A stretch of 64,000 nt of DNA from Caldanaerobius polysaccharolyticus DSM 13641 (lineage in GTDB: Bacteria; Bacillota; Thermoanaerobacteria; Thermoanaerobacterales; Caldanaerobiaceae), in assembly GCF_000427425.1 (NCBI RefSeq), contig NZ_KE386495.1, positions 512,554 to 576,553 of the forward strand. Direction: 5' to 3'. Numbering within the stretch: position 1 is the first letter of the stretch; the number at the start of each line of letters is the position of its first letter. This document shows, one piece after another, positions 40,196-52,631 of the stretch. Position numbers and translations under genes: made by a program. The notes beneath the pieces were generated by a model. It was not told the origin of the DNA. It did not search any database and was given only the letters and a program-made list of their open reading frames with translations.

Positions 40196-42526
40196 TTAAT
40201 GTAATACTATTACACATACCTTACCATTATCATTCAGATAGTAATCTACTGTTGCGTCTTTAGTCACATCTCCTAGTCCTTTAACGCTATAAGTACCATC
40301 GCTGTTCTTCTGATAAATCATTACATTGTTGTCCATAAGGAGCTTCTGACCATTTGAGAATGCCACTTTATAATTTGTCGTATCTATGTCACTTACTGTT
40401 ACACCCGATACTGCTGTTGCTACTGCTTTACCAATTACTTTATTGTTAGCATCAAATGTCAGCTTATAGAATGTATTCTTGCTGAAATCAGATGTTGTAT
40501 ATCTCGTTGAATCATATGTCTTTTCTACGCCGTTTTCATCGACATAAATTCTTACACCACCATCAATTGCTGCATAAGTCTTTACAAGAACTGTCTTGGT
40601 AGTTTCAGCAGTTGTCGATGTATCAGCATTTGTAAACAAAGCAGCTTTTACTACATGGTACTCATCTGCTACCAACTGAACCGTATTTGTCGATCCATCT
40701 TTTATGTCGGATAATTTAATCACACTATATGAGTTGTCACTAGTTTTTTTGTTGAATAACACTGTGTTGCTATCTACATAATAAGTAGTGCCATCAATAA
40801 CTATTCTATTATTTGCCGAGTATACAGTTGCACTTACTGATGAAACTCCTGATGGTGCTTCTATACTATTAATCTTACCATCGCTATTTACAGTATAGTC
40901 TACCAAAACACCAGAGCCTACACTTACATTGTATACATTATCGTATACTGCACTCATTACTACTGTGGTACCATCTGATTTAAACAATTTAATCTTAGAA
41001 TCCCACGCATTATTTAAATCCGATAACAACGCCACAGCATAATAGGTTGTAGTAGTAGTACCAGATGCCTGATATACGATATTGTTATCCTTATCTAGAA
41101 CCCAAGTTCCCTCTGTATTAACAGCAGGTACACTAATACCTTTTACTGTATATTTCGTACCATTTACTACAATGAAATCAGGACCTGCCTCTGTTACTTT
41201 ACCGCTGACTGTATTCCTTACCACAAGGATTGTTATCTTATTACCATCAATGCTTGTGCCATAGTATATAATATCATTGGCTTTGATATCTGTTACTTTT
41301 GATACAGCTCCTTTGACAATTATCGTCTTAGAAGGATCAATAGACAATGAAGTTGTATTGTTAATGTACTTATCACTACTTGTCACATCTTTTGCCACAC
41401 GAACAGCTTGTGAACTAAACGAATTGTCCACAATCATATAATCATAACCCGTTGTACCATCATTATTTATAAGTGTAACATTAGCACCTGCATATACTTT
41501 CTGGTTTGTTCTCACATCTTTAAATGTGGTTTTTACACCATTATATACAACAGGAGTACTATCACCCACCGTGACAGTCTTGAGTGTATCACCATCTTTG
41601 TAATATACTGTATTGCCGACAGAGTTGTCACTCTCTGTAAATGTCAATACATCACTGTCAGATGTATCAACACTTTTAACTCCAACTATCTTTTTCGAAT
41701 TATTGCTTACATAAACCTCTACTTTTTTACCTAAATAATTATTCAAATCTATTGCTGTTGCAACACTACCTTTATCCGTATTTACATTTCCTGCTGATAC
41801 AGATGAATCAACATCCGGTGTCGCTAAAATCGTGTACGTAGCAGTTGAAGCCAGTTTGCTTAATAACACATTGTCACTGTCTACTTTATTCCCATTGCTA
41901 TCTGTTTTCGCTATCTTTGCATTGTTTAACGCATTGTACAATAATTTAGCTACATCACCGCGTGTAGCAGGAACACCGTTAACTATCTCTACGTCACCAA
42001 TAATTCCTTCTTCATCAGCTTTTGCTGTATAAGCAACAACCAGATCAGCATAAGTTTTCGCTGATGCAATATCATTGTCGTTGTAGCCCAGCGCCCTAAC
42101 CAGCATGATCAATACTTGATCATACGTGACATTGTCGTTGGGGCCAAATTTGCCATTGCCATAGCCCTTTACGATTCCCTTTGATGCAGCCACGTTTACA
42201 TAACCAGCAAACCAATCGCTTGGTTTAACGTCACTAAACTTCTTTACGGATTTAGAAAGATTAGCTGCATTGTTCAGGTTTAGCGCTCCAACGATCATCT
42301 TGGCAACTTCAGCTCTGGTTATATTTTTATCCACGCCAAAGGTGCCACCAGGATAACCGTTGACTATGCCCAGGGATGTCAGTGTGTTGACTGCCGTGGC
42401 ATAATCCGTGCCATTTACGTCTGGATATGTGGACGTATTGGTGTCAGCAAAGGCAAATACCATCATGGAGCTTAACACCAAGGCCACGGTCAACACGAAA
42501 GCAAGAGCTTTCTTAAAACTCCTCAT
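40196..42526 (-). CDS. S-layer protein with N-terminal SLH domains
   Basis: A 776-residue secreted protein. It has a classical signal peptide (RSFKKALAFVLTVALVLSS, cleavage after AFA near residue 27) and three SLH repeats (about 35-215): GIVNGYPGGTFGVDKNITRAEV, GIVKGYGNGKFGPNDNVTYDQV, and a third ending PATRGDVAKLLYNALN. About 560 residues follow, rich in Thr, Ser, Val, Asp and Asn with almost no Cys, typical of beta-rich S-layer assembly domains. A consensus promoter, a stable hairpin in the 5' leader, an AGGAGGA site and a strong terminator all point to very high expression. The C-terminal region shows repeated short VDxNTVLFNKK-like strands. It is probably the main surface-layer protein. 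Confidence 0.92.
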   Translation of the reverse strand: MRSFKKALAFVLTVALVLSSMMVFAFADTNTSTYPDVNGTDYATAVNTLTSLGIVNGYPGGTFGVDKNITRAEVAKMIVGALNLNNAANLSKSVKKFSDVKPSDWFAGYVNVAASKGIVKGYGNGKFGPNDNVTYDQVLIMLVRALGYNDNDIASAKTYADLVVAYTAKADEEGIIGDVEIVNGVPATRGDVAKLLYNALNNAKIAKTDSNGNKVDSDNVLLSKLASTATYTILATPDVDSSVSAGNVNTDKGSVATAIDLNNYLGKKVEVYVSNNSKKIVGVKSVDTSDSDVLTFTESDNSVGNTVYYKDGDTLKTVTVGDSTPVVYNGVKTTFKDVRTNQKVYAGANVTLINNDGTTGYDYMIVDNSFSSQAVRVAKDVTSSDKYINNTTSLSIDPSKTIIVKGAVSKVTDIKANDIIYYGTSIDGNKITILVVRNTVSGKVTEAGPDFIVVNGTKYTVKGISVPAVNTEGTWVLDKDNNIVYQASGTTTTTYYAVALLSDLNNAWDSKIKLFKSDGTTVVMSAVYDNVYNVSVGSGVLVDYTVNSDGKINSIEAPSGVSSVSATVYSANNRIVIDGTTYYVDSNTVLFNKKTSDNSYSVIKLSDIKDGSTNTVQLVADEYHVVKAALFTNADTSTTAETTKTVLVKTYAAIDGGVRIYVDENGVEKTYDSTRYTTSDFSKNTFYKLTFDANNKVIGKAVATAVSGVTVSDIDTTNYKVAFSNGQKLLMDNNVMIYQKNSDGTYSVKGLGDVTKDATVDYYLNDNGKVCVIVLH

Positions 42527-42565
42527 GCCAAAATTCCTCCTTTTTTGTGTGATTTTATGTACCGA

Positions 42566-42581
42566 AGGGGATGAGTCCCCT
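42566..42581 (-). other. Hairpin in the S-layer mRNA 5' leader
   Basis: AGGGGA and TCCCCT pair around a 4-nt loop in the leader, close to the expected 5' end. Such hairpins often stabilise abundant S-layer mRNAs. Confidence 0.45.
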
Positions 42582-42593
42582 CATACGCTTACG

Positions 42594-42622
42594 ATTATAT
42601 CACCCACTTTTTCCATAGTCAA
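42594..42622 (-). promoter_or_regulatory. S-layer gene promoter
   Basis: Minus-strand -35 TTGACT (42617-42622), 17-base spacer, -10 TATAAT (42594-42599); near-consensus sigma-A. Confidence 0.8.
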
Positions 42623-42659
42623 TAATTGTTACATATCTGTAATATTATTGTAAACTATG

Positions 42660-45694
<3,035 letters not shown>

Positions 45695-45715
45695 AAAAGC
45701 ACCCCTTTACATATA

Positions 45716-45737
45716 AAAAGCGGCTTTATTGCCGCTA
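45716..45737 (-). terminator. Terminator after the MBL hydrolase gene
   Basis: AGCGGC and GCCGCT pair around a 6-nt loop, followed by TTTTT on the minus strand, beginning at the stop codon. Confidence 0.8.
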
Positions 45738-46388
45738 TACCTGTTCTTTCAGCACAACTACCTGCATCTTTTCTGGCAATACGCCTTTTGAAATCACCAA
45801 TTCGTCCATAAACTGGGCGTCTCCGATGAGATTTAAAAATTCGTCTACGGGCTTTATCGGAAGATTATACTCCTTGTGCTTTTTGGTCTCTTCAGAGCTG
45901 TAGTGCATAGGTATAACTATCTTGGGGTTTATCTGCTTGGTTACGTAAACCGCCTCGTCCGGTTCTATGGTGAAGTAGCCGCCTACAGGTATCATGAGCA
46001 CATCCACAGGCCCTATAGCCTGCAGGTCGTCAAAGGATAAGATGTGGCCTAAGTCGCCCATATGGCACACGTTGATGCCTTCCAGCCCCTTAAACACGTA
46101 TACATTGTTTATACCTCTTATGGCACCCTTTTCCTTATCGTGAAACACCTGTACTCCCACGATGTCCACGCCCTTGACGTTGTGATCTCCAGAGGTGGTC
46201 ACAGACTCAGGGTTTCCTTTTATCCCTTCAATGTAATTATGGTCAAAATGGCCATGGCTTGACGTCACGATGTCAGCGTAAATCTCGGGCATAGAAAAGC
46301 CTAGCGAGCTATCAAAAGGATCCGTCACGATCCTCTTACCGTCTGCCTCAATGTAAAAACACGAGTGAGCGATATGCTTAATTTTCAT
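45735..46388 (-). CDS. Metallo-beta-lactamase-fold hydrolase (UPF0173-like)
   Basis: A 217-residue single-domain MBL-fold protein. The metal-binding motif is SSHGHFDHNYI, followed by a later histidine in SGDHNVKG, an aspartate in CHMGDLGH and a histidine in IPMHYSS. It groups with the metal-dependent hydrolases related to UlaG/UPF0173, whose substrates are mostly unknown. It is last of the ddl-murI-DUF1934-argS run, 12 bases after argS. Confidence 0.85.
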   Translation of the reverse strand: MKIKHIAHSCFYIEADGKRIVTDPFDSSLGFSMPEIYADIVTSSHGHFDHNYIEGIKGNPESVTTSGDHNVKGVDIVGVQVFHDKEKGAIRGINNVYVFKGLEGINVCHMGDLGHILSFDDLQAIGPVDVLMIPVGGYFTIEPDEAVYVTKQINPKIVIPMHYSSEETKKHKEYNLPIKPVDEFLNLIGDAQFMDELVISKGVLPEKMQVVVLKEQV

Positions 46389-46400
46389 AACTTACCCTCC

Positions 46401-48083
46401 TCACATTCTCTCGGGCGCTGTAATCTTCAAAAGATCCAGGCCGTTTTTTATAACCGTCTTGACAGCAAGGGCAAGGGCAAATCTGGCTTGCAAAAGAGGC
46501 TGTTCCTCTCCTTTTACCCTGCAGGTGTTGTAGAAATTGTGAAACAATCCGGCCAGATCCAAGAGATAGCGGGTGATCCTGTGTGGCTCCAGGTTTTGAG
46601 CTGCCAGCACTACCTCTTCAGGGTAATCCGCCAGCTTTCTCATAAGTTCCCACTCCACTTCTTGCTTTAAAAGGCTGAAGTCGATTTTTTCAACGCTTTC
46701 CAGCTCTACCCCTTCCTGCTTCAGTATGCTTTCCATGCTGCAGATACGGGCATGGGCATACTGAACGTAATATACGGGATTGTCGTTGGACTTTTCCACA
46801 GCCAGGTCCAGGTCAAAGTCCATCTGACTGTCGGCAGACCTCATGGTAAAGAAAAACCTGGCAGCGTCCTTTCCTACTTCATCTATCAGGTCGATGAGGG
46901 ATATGGCTTTGCCTGTCCTCTTGGACATCTTCACCACTTCTTTGCCTCTAACCAACCTTACCAGTTGCAAGATGATGAATTTAAGCCTGCCTGGATCTAT
47001 GCCCAGTGCTTTCATCGCAGCATGCATTCTGGCCATATGGCCGTGGTGGTCTGCGCCCAGCACTGTTATGACCCTTTCAAAACCCCTATCTACAAACTTA
47101 TCTCTGTGGTAGGCAATATCAGAGGCCAGATATGTGGGAATACCGTTAGACCTCACCAGTACCTCGTCTTTAGGTGCCCCGTACTCCGACGCCTTAAACC
47201 ACAAAGCGCCGTCTTTCTCGTAAGTGCTGCCATTGGCTTTTAGCGTCTTTATCACGTCGTCTACTTTACCGCTGTCGTAAAGAGATTGTTCTGAAAACCA
47301 GACGTCGTAATTAATGCCATATGCCTCAAGGTCTGATTTCAGCTTTTGCACATTTTTCTTTAAAGCGTAGTCACACAATGCCTTTCTACGCTCCTCAGGT
47401 GGCGCATCGAGGTACCTGTCGCCAAACATATCTTTAAATTCTTTAGCCCGCTCTACGATGTCTTCGCCGTGGTAACCGTTCTCAGGTATCTGAGCAGGTC
47501 TGCCGAACAGCTCAAGGTACCTGGCTTCCAGCGATAATGCAAAATTTTCAATCTGGTTGCCCGCATCGTTTATGTAAAATTCCCTGGTGACATCGTGTCC
47601 TGTGGCTTCAAGCACACTGGCTATGGCATCGCCAATGGCGCCGCCTCTGGCGTTTCCCATGTGCATAGGACCTGTGGGATTGGCGCTGACGTACTCTACC
47701 TGAACTTTTTCCCCTTTGCCTATATCGCATCTGCCGTAATCAGGCCCTTCCTTTAAAATAACAGGCACCACATCGTATACCCAATCCCTCTTGAGGTAAA
47801 AGTTTATAAACCCAGGTCCCGCCACGTCTACTTTTTCGACCTTTTCTTCGTCGATATATTTGGCAATGGCCTCAGCTATATGCCTTGGATTTTTCTTTAG
47901 CACGCTGGCAATGCGCATGGCCACGTTGGTGGAGAAGTCGCCAAAATTTTTATCCCTGGGCACTTCAATTTCTATCTCAGGAACCTCATCAGAGGAAATC
48001 ACACCGTCAAAAGCGGCTTTGTTTACAGCTCTTTTTATGGAGTTCACAAGCCCGTTCTTTATTTCCATTATAAGGTTTTTCAT
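46401..48083 (-). CDS. argS: Arginyl-tRNA synthetase
   Basis: A class I synthetase of 560 residues. The N-terminal Arg-specific domain has VPRDKNFGDFSTNVAM. The catalytic core has VEYVSANPTGPMHMGNARGGAIGD (HIGH-like HMGN), and the KMSKS counterpart is VVKMSKRTGKAISL. The C-terminal DALR anticodon-binding domain ends KTVIKNGLDLLKITAPERM. The ATG overlaps the DUF1934 stop (TGATG) and has GGAGG seven bases upstream. Confidence 0.97.
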   Translation of the reverse strand: MKNLIMEIKNGLVNSIKRAVNKAAFDGVISSDEVPEIEIEVPRDKNFGDFSTNVAMRIASVLKKNPRHIAEAIAKYIDEEKVEKVDVAGPGFINFYLKRDWVYDVVPVILKEGPDYGRCDIGKGEKVQVEYVSANPTGPMHMGNARGGAIGDAIASVLEATGHDVTREFYINDAGNQIENFALSLEARYLELFGRPAQIPENGYHGEDIVERAKEFKDMFGDRYLDAPPEERRKALCDYALKKNVQKLKSDLEAYGINYDVWFSEQSLYDSGKVDDVIKTLKANGSTYEKDGALWFKASEYGAPKDEVLVRSNGIPTYLASDIAYHRDKFVDRGFERVITVLGADHHGHMARMHAAMKALGIDPGRLKFIILQLVRLVRGKEVVKMSKRTGKAISLIDLIDEVGKDAARFFFTMRSADSQMDFDLDLAVEKSNDNPVYYVQYAHARICSMESILKQEGVELESVEKIDFSLLKQEVEWELMRKLADYPEEVVLAAQNLEPHRITRYLLDLAGLFHNFYNTCRVKGEEQPLLQARFALALAVKTVIKNGLDLLKITAPERM

Positions 48084-48505
48084 CAATTTACCTCCCTGAC
48101 AGTTACATGGATTTTATTGGTGGACACTATCCTGTCATCCACATCCAGAAGGTATTCCACGTACAGTTCTCCGCTGGTATCGGTAAAATCTACGCGCAAT
48201 TTTTTTGAGATGACATTTATGTCCATCTCACCGTAAGGGGTGCTGTATTCTGCCACGTGTTTTTTATCCTCCTCAAACACCATCCTGGCCCCATTGTTCC
48301 CGTGCCTGAACATGACCACTTTTTCAGGCTCAATTTTTATAGTGGTGCTGGTGCCTTCCATACCCGAAAGCTGCGATTCGTCGTAATGAATGTAGTAGTT
48401 ATTGCCTTTCTTATAGAAATTCCCTTCCGTGATAAGCTCTATGGTGTCTTTGCTGTCTTCCACCTGATGAACGCCTCTTATGGTTATTATGGCTTTCTTG
48501 TTCAT
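48083..48505 (-). CDS. DUF1934 (YwiB-like) beta-barrel protein
   Basis: A 140-residue protein of the DUF1934 family, a calycin-like beta-barrel of unknown function. Its members typically sit directly before argS in Firmicutes, as here. Characteristic pieces are ITIRGVHQVEDSKDTIELITEG, YYIHYDESQLSGMEGTSTTIKI and ISKKLRVDFTDTSGELYVEY. Its stop overlaps the argS start, so the two are translationally coupled. A link to arginyl-tRNA or arginine metabolism has been inferred from position only. Confidence 0.9.
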   Translation of the reverse strand: MNKKAIITIRGVHQVEDSKDTIELITEGNFYKKGNNYYIHYDESQLSGMEGTSTTIKIEPEKVVMFRHGNNGARMVFEEDKKHVAEYSTPYGEMDINVISKKLRVDFTDTSGELYVEYLLDVDDRIVSTNKIHVTVREVN

Positions 48506-48531
48506 AAAACTCCCTTTCCATTATTTTCTCA

Positions 48532-49335
48532 TCAATACTGTTCTATGTCAACCAGTTTAATACCCGATACAGGCCTTTTTAAAAAATTTTTTCCAATTTC
48601 CTCAAATTTCTCCGGGTTGTCGCTGACAAAGTACCTGTACTCAGGTACGGCCTGTCTTTGAGCGCACAACCCCATCTCGCTTAATCTCTCTTTAACCATT
48701 AAAGCGGTCTCCCGAGCCGGGTTGACCAGCGTCACATCCCCCATAACCTTTGATATAGTATTCATAAGAAGCGGATAATGGGTACAACCTAAAACCAATG
48801 TATCCACTCCGCTTTCTTTCAAAGGCTTTAAATACTCTCTTGCCACCATGTAAGCCACTTCAGTATCAGCCCACCCTTCTTCCACTAGCGGCACGAAAAG
48901 GGGGCAGGCCACGCTCTTTATATCTATAGAAGGGTCCAGCGCCTTTATAGCTTTTTCATAAGCGCCGGATAAAATTGTCCTCTCTGTTCCTATTATGCCC
49001 ACTTTTTTGTTCCTGCTGGCATTTACAGCAGCCACGGCCCCAGGCTCTATGACTCCAAAAACAGGTATATCAAATTGGGCCCTCACATCTTCAAGGCTGG
49101 TGGCGCTGGCGGTATTGCACGCGATAACTACCGCCTTTACGCCCTGGCTGAGCAGAAATCGCGTGTTCTGAAAGGAATACTTGGTAACAGTCTGCTTTGA
49201 TTTGCTGCCATAGGGCACCCTCGCTGTATCCCCAAAGTAAACCAGGCTCTCTTCTTTCAGCACGTCCATGAGCTCTTTTACAACGGTCATGCCTCCCACG
49301 CCTGAGTCAAATACTCCTATCGGCCTTAAATCCAT
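48532..49335 (-). CDS. murI: Glutamate racemase
   Basis: A 267-residue cofactor-independent racemase supplying D-glutamate for peptidoglycan. The two catalytic cysteines are in VVIACNTASATSLED and LVLGCTHYPLLM; IGVFDSGVGGMTVVKEL and GDTARVPYGSKS are standard N-terminal motifs. It overlaps ddl by one base and is followed by DUF1934, placing two cell-wall precursor genes together. Confidence 0.97.
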   Translation of the reverse strand: MDLRPIGVFDSGVGGMTVVKELMDVLKEESLVYFGDTARVPYGSKSKQTVTKYSFQNTRFLLSQGVKAVVIACNTASATSLEDVRAQFDIPVFGVIEPGAVAAVNASRNKKVGIIGTERTILSGAYEKAIKALDPSIDIKSVACPLFVPLVEEGWADTEVAYMVAREYLKPLKESGVDTLVLGCTHYPLLMNTISKVMGDVTLVNPARETALMVKERLSEMGLCAQRQAVPEYRYFVSDNPEKFEEIGKNFLKRPVSGIKLVDIEQY

Positions 49336-50399
49336 TATCTATCCGTCTCCCGTCTCTTTATCGCCAGTTCTATTAGCTTATCCAGCAGCTGACTGTAAGG
49401 TATACCCGAATAATCCATGAGCTTGGGGTACATGCTTATTCTGGTAAAACCGGGAATGGTATTGACCTCGTTTACGTAAACCTCAAGGGTCTCTCTGTCT
49501 ACAAGGAAATCCACTCTCGCCATACCCTCGGCATTTACCGCCCTGAAGGCCCTGGCAGCCAGTTCCCTTATCTCAGCTACTTTACGATCGCTGAGTTCAG
49601 CAGGTATAAGCAGCCTGGAATTATCCCCATCCAGGTATTTGGCTTCGTAATCGTAAAACTCTTTTGACGGTATTATCTCACCAGGGTATGATACGATGAG
49701 CTCGTCATCGCCCAGCACAGCGCATTCCATCTCCCTGGCGTTTATAAACTCCTCGACAATTATTTTTTTATCATATTTGCCCGCTTCTTTCAAGCCAAAA
49801 ACCAATTCTTCCCTGTTATGCGCTTTGGTTATACCTACACTGGAGCCCATATTGGCAGGCTTTATAAAGCACGGATAACCGAATCTTTTCTCTATATCGT
49901 CGACCGCCTTTTCTGCCTCGCTGCTCCTCAGCGATATAAAGTCGGCGTGGGGCAACCCCGCCTGCAAAAAAAGGGAATTGGCCACAGCCTTATCCATGGC
50001 ACACGCAGAGCCTACAACCCCAGAACCCACATAAGGTAGCCCGGCCAATTCCAGAAGGCCCTGGACAGTACCGTCTTCTCCGTTGGGCCCGTGCAACACA
50101 GGAAAAACCACATCTATGCTCAACGTGACATGGCTATCATCCTTGATCACCATAATCCCCTTTACCGACGGATCGGGTGGAATAAATGCCTTTTCAGCGT
50201 ATTTAACCCACTCACCTGGCCTTATATTCTCAGTATCGCCTTTATATAAATACCACTGTCCGTCTTTATCTATCCCAAGAGGGATTATGTTGTACTTCTC
50301 TTTAGACAAATTCTTGATCACTGACATGGCAGACATTATGGATATTTCATGCTCACCGGATTTTCCTCCGAATAACACTGCTACGTTTAATTTTCCCAT
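49335..50399 (-). CDS. ddl: D-alanine--D-alanine ligase
   Basis: A 354-residue ATP-grasp ligase that makes D-Ala-D-Ala for the peptidoglycan stem. It shows VLFGGKSGEHEISIMSA, VFPVLHGPNGEDGTVQGLLELAGLPYVGSGV, ATP-grasp FIKPANMGSSVGITKA, and ARVDFLV...EVYVNEVNTIPGFT. The tyrosine and serine of a D-Ala-adding enzyme (Y in LPYVGSG; S in GSSVG) are conserved, so no D-Ala-D-Lac type resistance form is indicated. A consensus-like promoter precedes it. Confidence 0.97.
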   Translation of the reverse strand: MGKLNVAVLFGGKSGEHEISIMSAMSVIKNLSKEKYNIIPLGIDKDGQWYLYKGDTENIRPGEWVKYAEKAFIPPDPSVKGIMVIKDDSHVTLSIDVVFPVLHGPNGEDGTVQGLLELAGLPYVGSGVVGSACAMDKAVANSLFLQAGLPHADFISLRSSEAEKAVDDIEKRFGYPCFIKPANMGSSVGITKAHNREELVFGLKEAGKYDKKIIVEEFINAREMECAVLGDDELIVSYPGEIIPSKEFYDYEAKYLDGDNSRLLIPAELSDRKVAEIRELAARAFRAVNAEGMARVDFLVDRETLEVYVNEVNTIPGFTRISMYPKLMDYSGIPYSQLLDKLIELAIKRRETDR

Positions 50400-50432
50400 A
50401 TATATCCCCTCCCAACTCTCCCAACTATATAG

Positions 50433-50461
50433 ATTTTAAGTCTATACTTGATTTTATTCAA
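50433..50461 (-). promoter_or_regulatory. ddl-murI operon promoter
   Basis: Minus-strand -35 TTGAAT (50456-50461), 17-base spacer, -10 TAAAAT (50433-50438). Confidence 0.6.
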
Positions 50462-50486
50462 TAGCTTTTTTAAAAGAACAAACAAA

Positions 50487-50512
50487 AATAGCGGAATTAA
50501 AATCCGCTATCT
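50487..50512 (-). terminator. Terminator of the SASP gene
   Basis: ATAGCGGA and TCCGCTAT pair around AT-rich loop bases, followed by TTTTTG on the minus strand, about 20 bases past the SASP stop. Confidence 0.75.
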
Positions 50513-50533
50513 TTGTGGGCATGGTGGTTTTAA

Positions 50534-50728
50534 CTATCTATCGTATCCAACCTGTTGCTGCTGGGCAAGAGCTCTTTCTGCTCTCTCTATAGCCAGTTTT
50601 ACAAGGTTACCGCAATTTCGCGACGATACCGCCCCCCAGCCTTCGGTTCGAACGATGTCTTCAACGCCAAGTTCTTTTGCCAGCTCGTATTTCAACGCGT
50701 CTGACATGATACTTCGGCGCCTCGACAC
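50534..50728 (-). CDS. Alpha/beta-type small acid-soluble spore protein
   Basis: About 64 residues of the DNA-protecting alpha/beta SASP family, made in the forespore. KYELAKELGVED contains the site cut by the germination protease, and the C-terminal signature WGAVSSRNCGNLVKLAIERAE matches the second conserved block; a short QQQQ tail follows. I choose GTG at 50728 because GGGGGG sits seven bases upstream; the ATG five codons earlier lies inside that purine tract. It is shorter at the N-terminus than many SASPs. Confidence 0.92.
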   Translation of the reverse strand: MSRRRSIMSDALKYELAKELGVEDIVRTEGWGAVSSRNCGNLVKLAIERAERALAQQQQVGYDR

Positions 50729-50768
50729 ATTAAAACCCCCCATCGTTAAATTAGGCCCACACTTATTA

Positions 50769-52118
50769 TCACATGGTAAGGTCGCCTTTATACGTCTTTA
50801 CCTGCTGTAACACCTTTACCTCTTTTCCTGTGCTGGCGTCGATGTACACATAAAAGGTATCGCCAGCATGCGTCCCCTTAAATTCGTACGTCAAAACTTC
50901 TACTTTATTCTCAAGGGGTATTACCGCAAGCCTGGAAGACTGTACCTTCAAATTTCTGCTGAGCTTTTTCATAGCTTCTTCTTCTGTTAGTTTAGGCGGC
51001 TTTAAATCCCTGTCTCTGTGGTTCATGTAATAGCCTTTGGCATCAAATCCCACCACTTCCCCGTTGTCCAGGGCAACTTTGACCTTTACCATATCAGGGT
51101 AGATTATAGCACCGCTCTGAAGAGGCACAAAGTTAAATATAGCCGTATTTTCGTACTTTTCTGAATAAGCAGACGCCATGTTTTTAAAACCTCTTTTTGT
51201 CAGAAAATCCAAGGCCTTTTTCTCCGCTTGAGGCAAGGCCAGGCTCGCCTTGCCGATAGCCCTCTGGTTGAGCATCCATATCACGTGGCCACCCTTTTTG
51301 CTGACATTTACGGCGATGCCATCCCCTGCGCTGCCCGCGGTGTGCACCACAAAGCCGTACGAGGCAAATGTAGAGTTATTGGCTCTATACGCATCCACAG
51401 ATCTCACATTTCCTGACCCTATAAAGTCCACGGCGCTGGTCCTGGCCTGGCTTTGGGTCACATCAGGGCCTGTCAAACCCTTGGGCGGCACGTTTTCCAG
51501 GTGAGCGGAAAAGGGGCCGTCGTATATCAGTTGAGGATAGCTGGCCACCTGCTTTTCTACATTAGCTATACCTGTGTTTACTATGTCCCTGTTGTTTGTA
51601 GATGTAAAAGGCATCATAGCCCGCTTTATGTTCCCTGAAAACGCCCATCCTCGCACAGCTACATCGTTTCTAAGCTTTTGAAGCTCTGCAGTTATATCTG
51701 CAGCCCTTGCGTGAAGGTCTTTTATATTCTTTACGTCTTTTGAGTCCAGCTTTTGCCCCGAAGCCTGTTTTTTCATCAGGGTGCTGGCGTAATCCCCCAC
51801 CTGTGACAAAAACTTAGATGTATTTATAGTAGAAATTGCCCCTAGGGGAAGCTGGCTCAAATTAGCCTGAGCCGCATAAGCCTGCCTCCACGTATCCGAA
51901 AGGAGATTTATATTTTGGCTGGTGGAATCAGCCACCATAAGCTTGGCCAGGTTTGACTGCACGCTTTGGACGTGATCCACCAGCTCGTAAAAGGACCTCT
52001 GGTACTGCCCTTCCAGATACCTATAGTAAAACATCTTATCTGAATACTGGTACCACGCGATAGCTGCCAGAATCAGCAATACCGCCAGCCCCGCGATTCT
52101 CCTTGTCCATCTGCTCAT
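50769..52118 (-). CDS. ypeB: Germination protein YpeB
   Basis: A 449-residue YpeB, needed to assemble and stabilise SleB in the spore. An N-terminal membrane anchor (about 9-23, LAVLLILAAIAWYQY) is followed by a helical domain (SFYELVDHVQSVQSNLAKLMV...) and, from about residue 215, PepSY-like repeats (TQSQARTSAVDFIGSG, LTEEEAMKKLSRNLKV, YVYIDASTGKEVKVLQQ). The length is normal. It follows sleB by 12 bases, the conserved sleB-ypeB arrangement, and is expected to be forespore-expressed. Confidence 0.95.
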   Translation of the reverse strand: MSRWTRRIAGLAVLLILAAIAWYQYSDKMFYYRYLEGQYQRSFYELVDHVQSVQSNLAKLMVADSTSQNINLLSDTWRQAYAAQANLSQLPLGAISTINTSKFLSQVGDYASTLMKKQASGQKLDSKDVKNIKDLHARAADITAELQKLRNDVAVRGWAFSGNIKRAMMPFTSTNNRDIVNTGIANVEKQVASYPQLIYDGPFSAHLENVPPKGLTGPDVTQSQARTSAVDFIGSGNVRSVDAYRANNSTFASYGFVVHTAGSAGDGIAVNVSKKGGHVIWMLNQRAIGKASLALPQAEKKALDFLTKRGFKNMASAYSEKYENTAIFNFVPLQSGAIIYPDMVKVKVALDNGEVVGFDAKGYYMNHRDRDLKPPKLTEEEAMKKLSRNLKVQSSRLAVIPLENKVEVLTYEFKGTHAGDTFYVYIDASTGKEVKVLQQVKTYKGDLTM

Positions 52119-52130
52119 ACATATACCTCC

Positions 52131-52631
52131 TCACTTGGCAAAAACGTGGTCGCCTATCTGGGTCATTATAACCCTGCTCCACATCCACGGGTTGACAGGC
52201 TTACTGGGATTCCAGAAAAAAACCGCTCCACCTGTGGGATCCCAGCCTGCCATGGCGTCCTCTGCAGCCCTCAGGCTATCAGGAGATATGTCCGTCCATA
52301 TCTGGCCGTTGGACACCGATTCAAAGGCTCCAGGTTGATATATCACCGCAGGTATGGACTTAGGGAAGGAAGGATTCATGACCCTGTTTAACACCACTGC
52401 TGCTACAGCTACCTTACCTATGTAAGGCTCTCCCCTGGCTTCGCCGTTTACCAACCTCGCCAGCAGCCAGACATCTCCCCTGTCAGAATAACCCCTGGAC
52501 TGAGCATATCCTGTTGTCTCAATAAAATCCCGCACCCTCCAGGTCTTGTTATTTATGTAAAACATATAACATGCCAGCGTCAGCACAAGGATCAATGCCA
52601 ATGCTATCATGCGCTTTTTGCCCAATGCCAT
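52131..52631 (-). CDS. sleB: Spore cortex-lytic enzyme SleB, short form without peptidoglycan-binding domain
   Basis: A 166-residue cell-wall hydrolase (hydrolase_2/SleB-CwlJ domain) that degrades spore cortex during germination. A signal or anchor segment (about 8-26, IALALILVLTLACYMFYI) is followed directly by the catalytic domain, with the glutamate in RLVNGEARGEPYIGKVAVAAVVLNRV and GAVFFWNPSKPVNPW near the end. Bacillus SleB has an extra N-terminal PG-binding domain and about 300 residues; that domain is missing here, as in CwlJ. The ypeB neighbour argues that this is the SleB of the pair. Confidence 0.88.
   Translation of the reverse strand: MALGKKRMIALALILVLTLACYMFYINNKTWRVRDFIETTGYAQSRGYSDRGDVWLLARLVNGEARGEPYIGKVAVAAVVLNRVMNPSFPKSIPAVIYQPGAFESVSNGQIWTDISPDSLRAAEDAMAGWDPTGGAVFFWNPSKPVNPWMWSRVIMTQIGDHVFAK

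Noticed and set aside
50729-50768. Sigma-G promoter for the SASP gene
   Set aside because: Only partial matches to GnATA and CATnnTA at wrong spacings were found in the ypeB-SASP gap.
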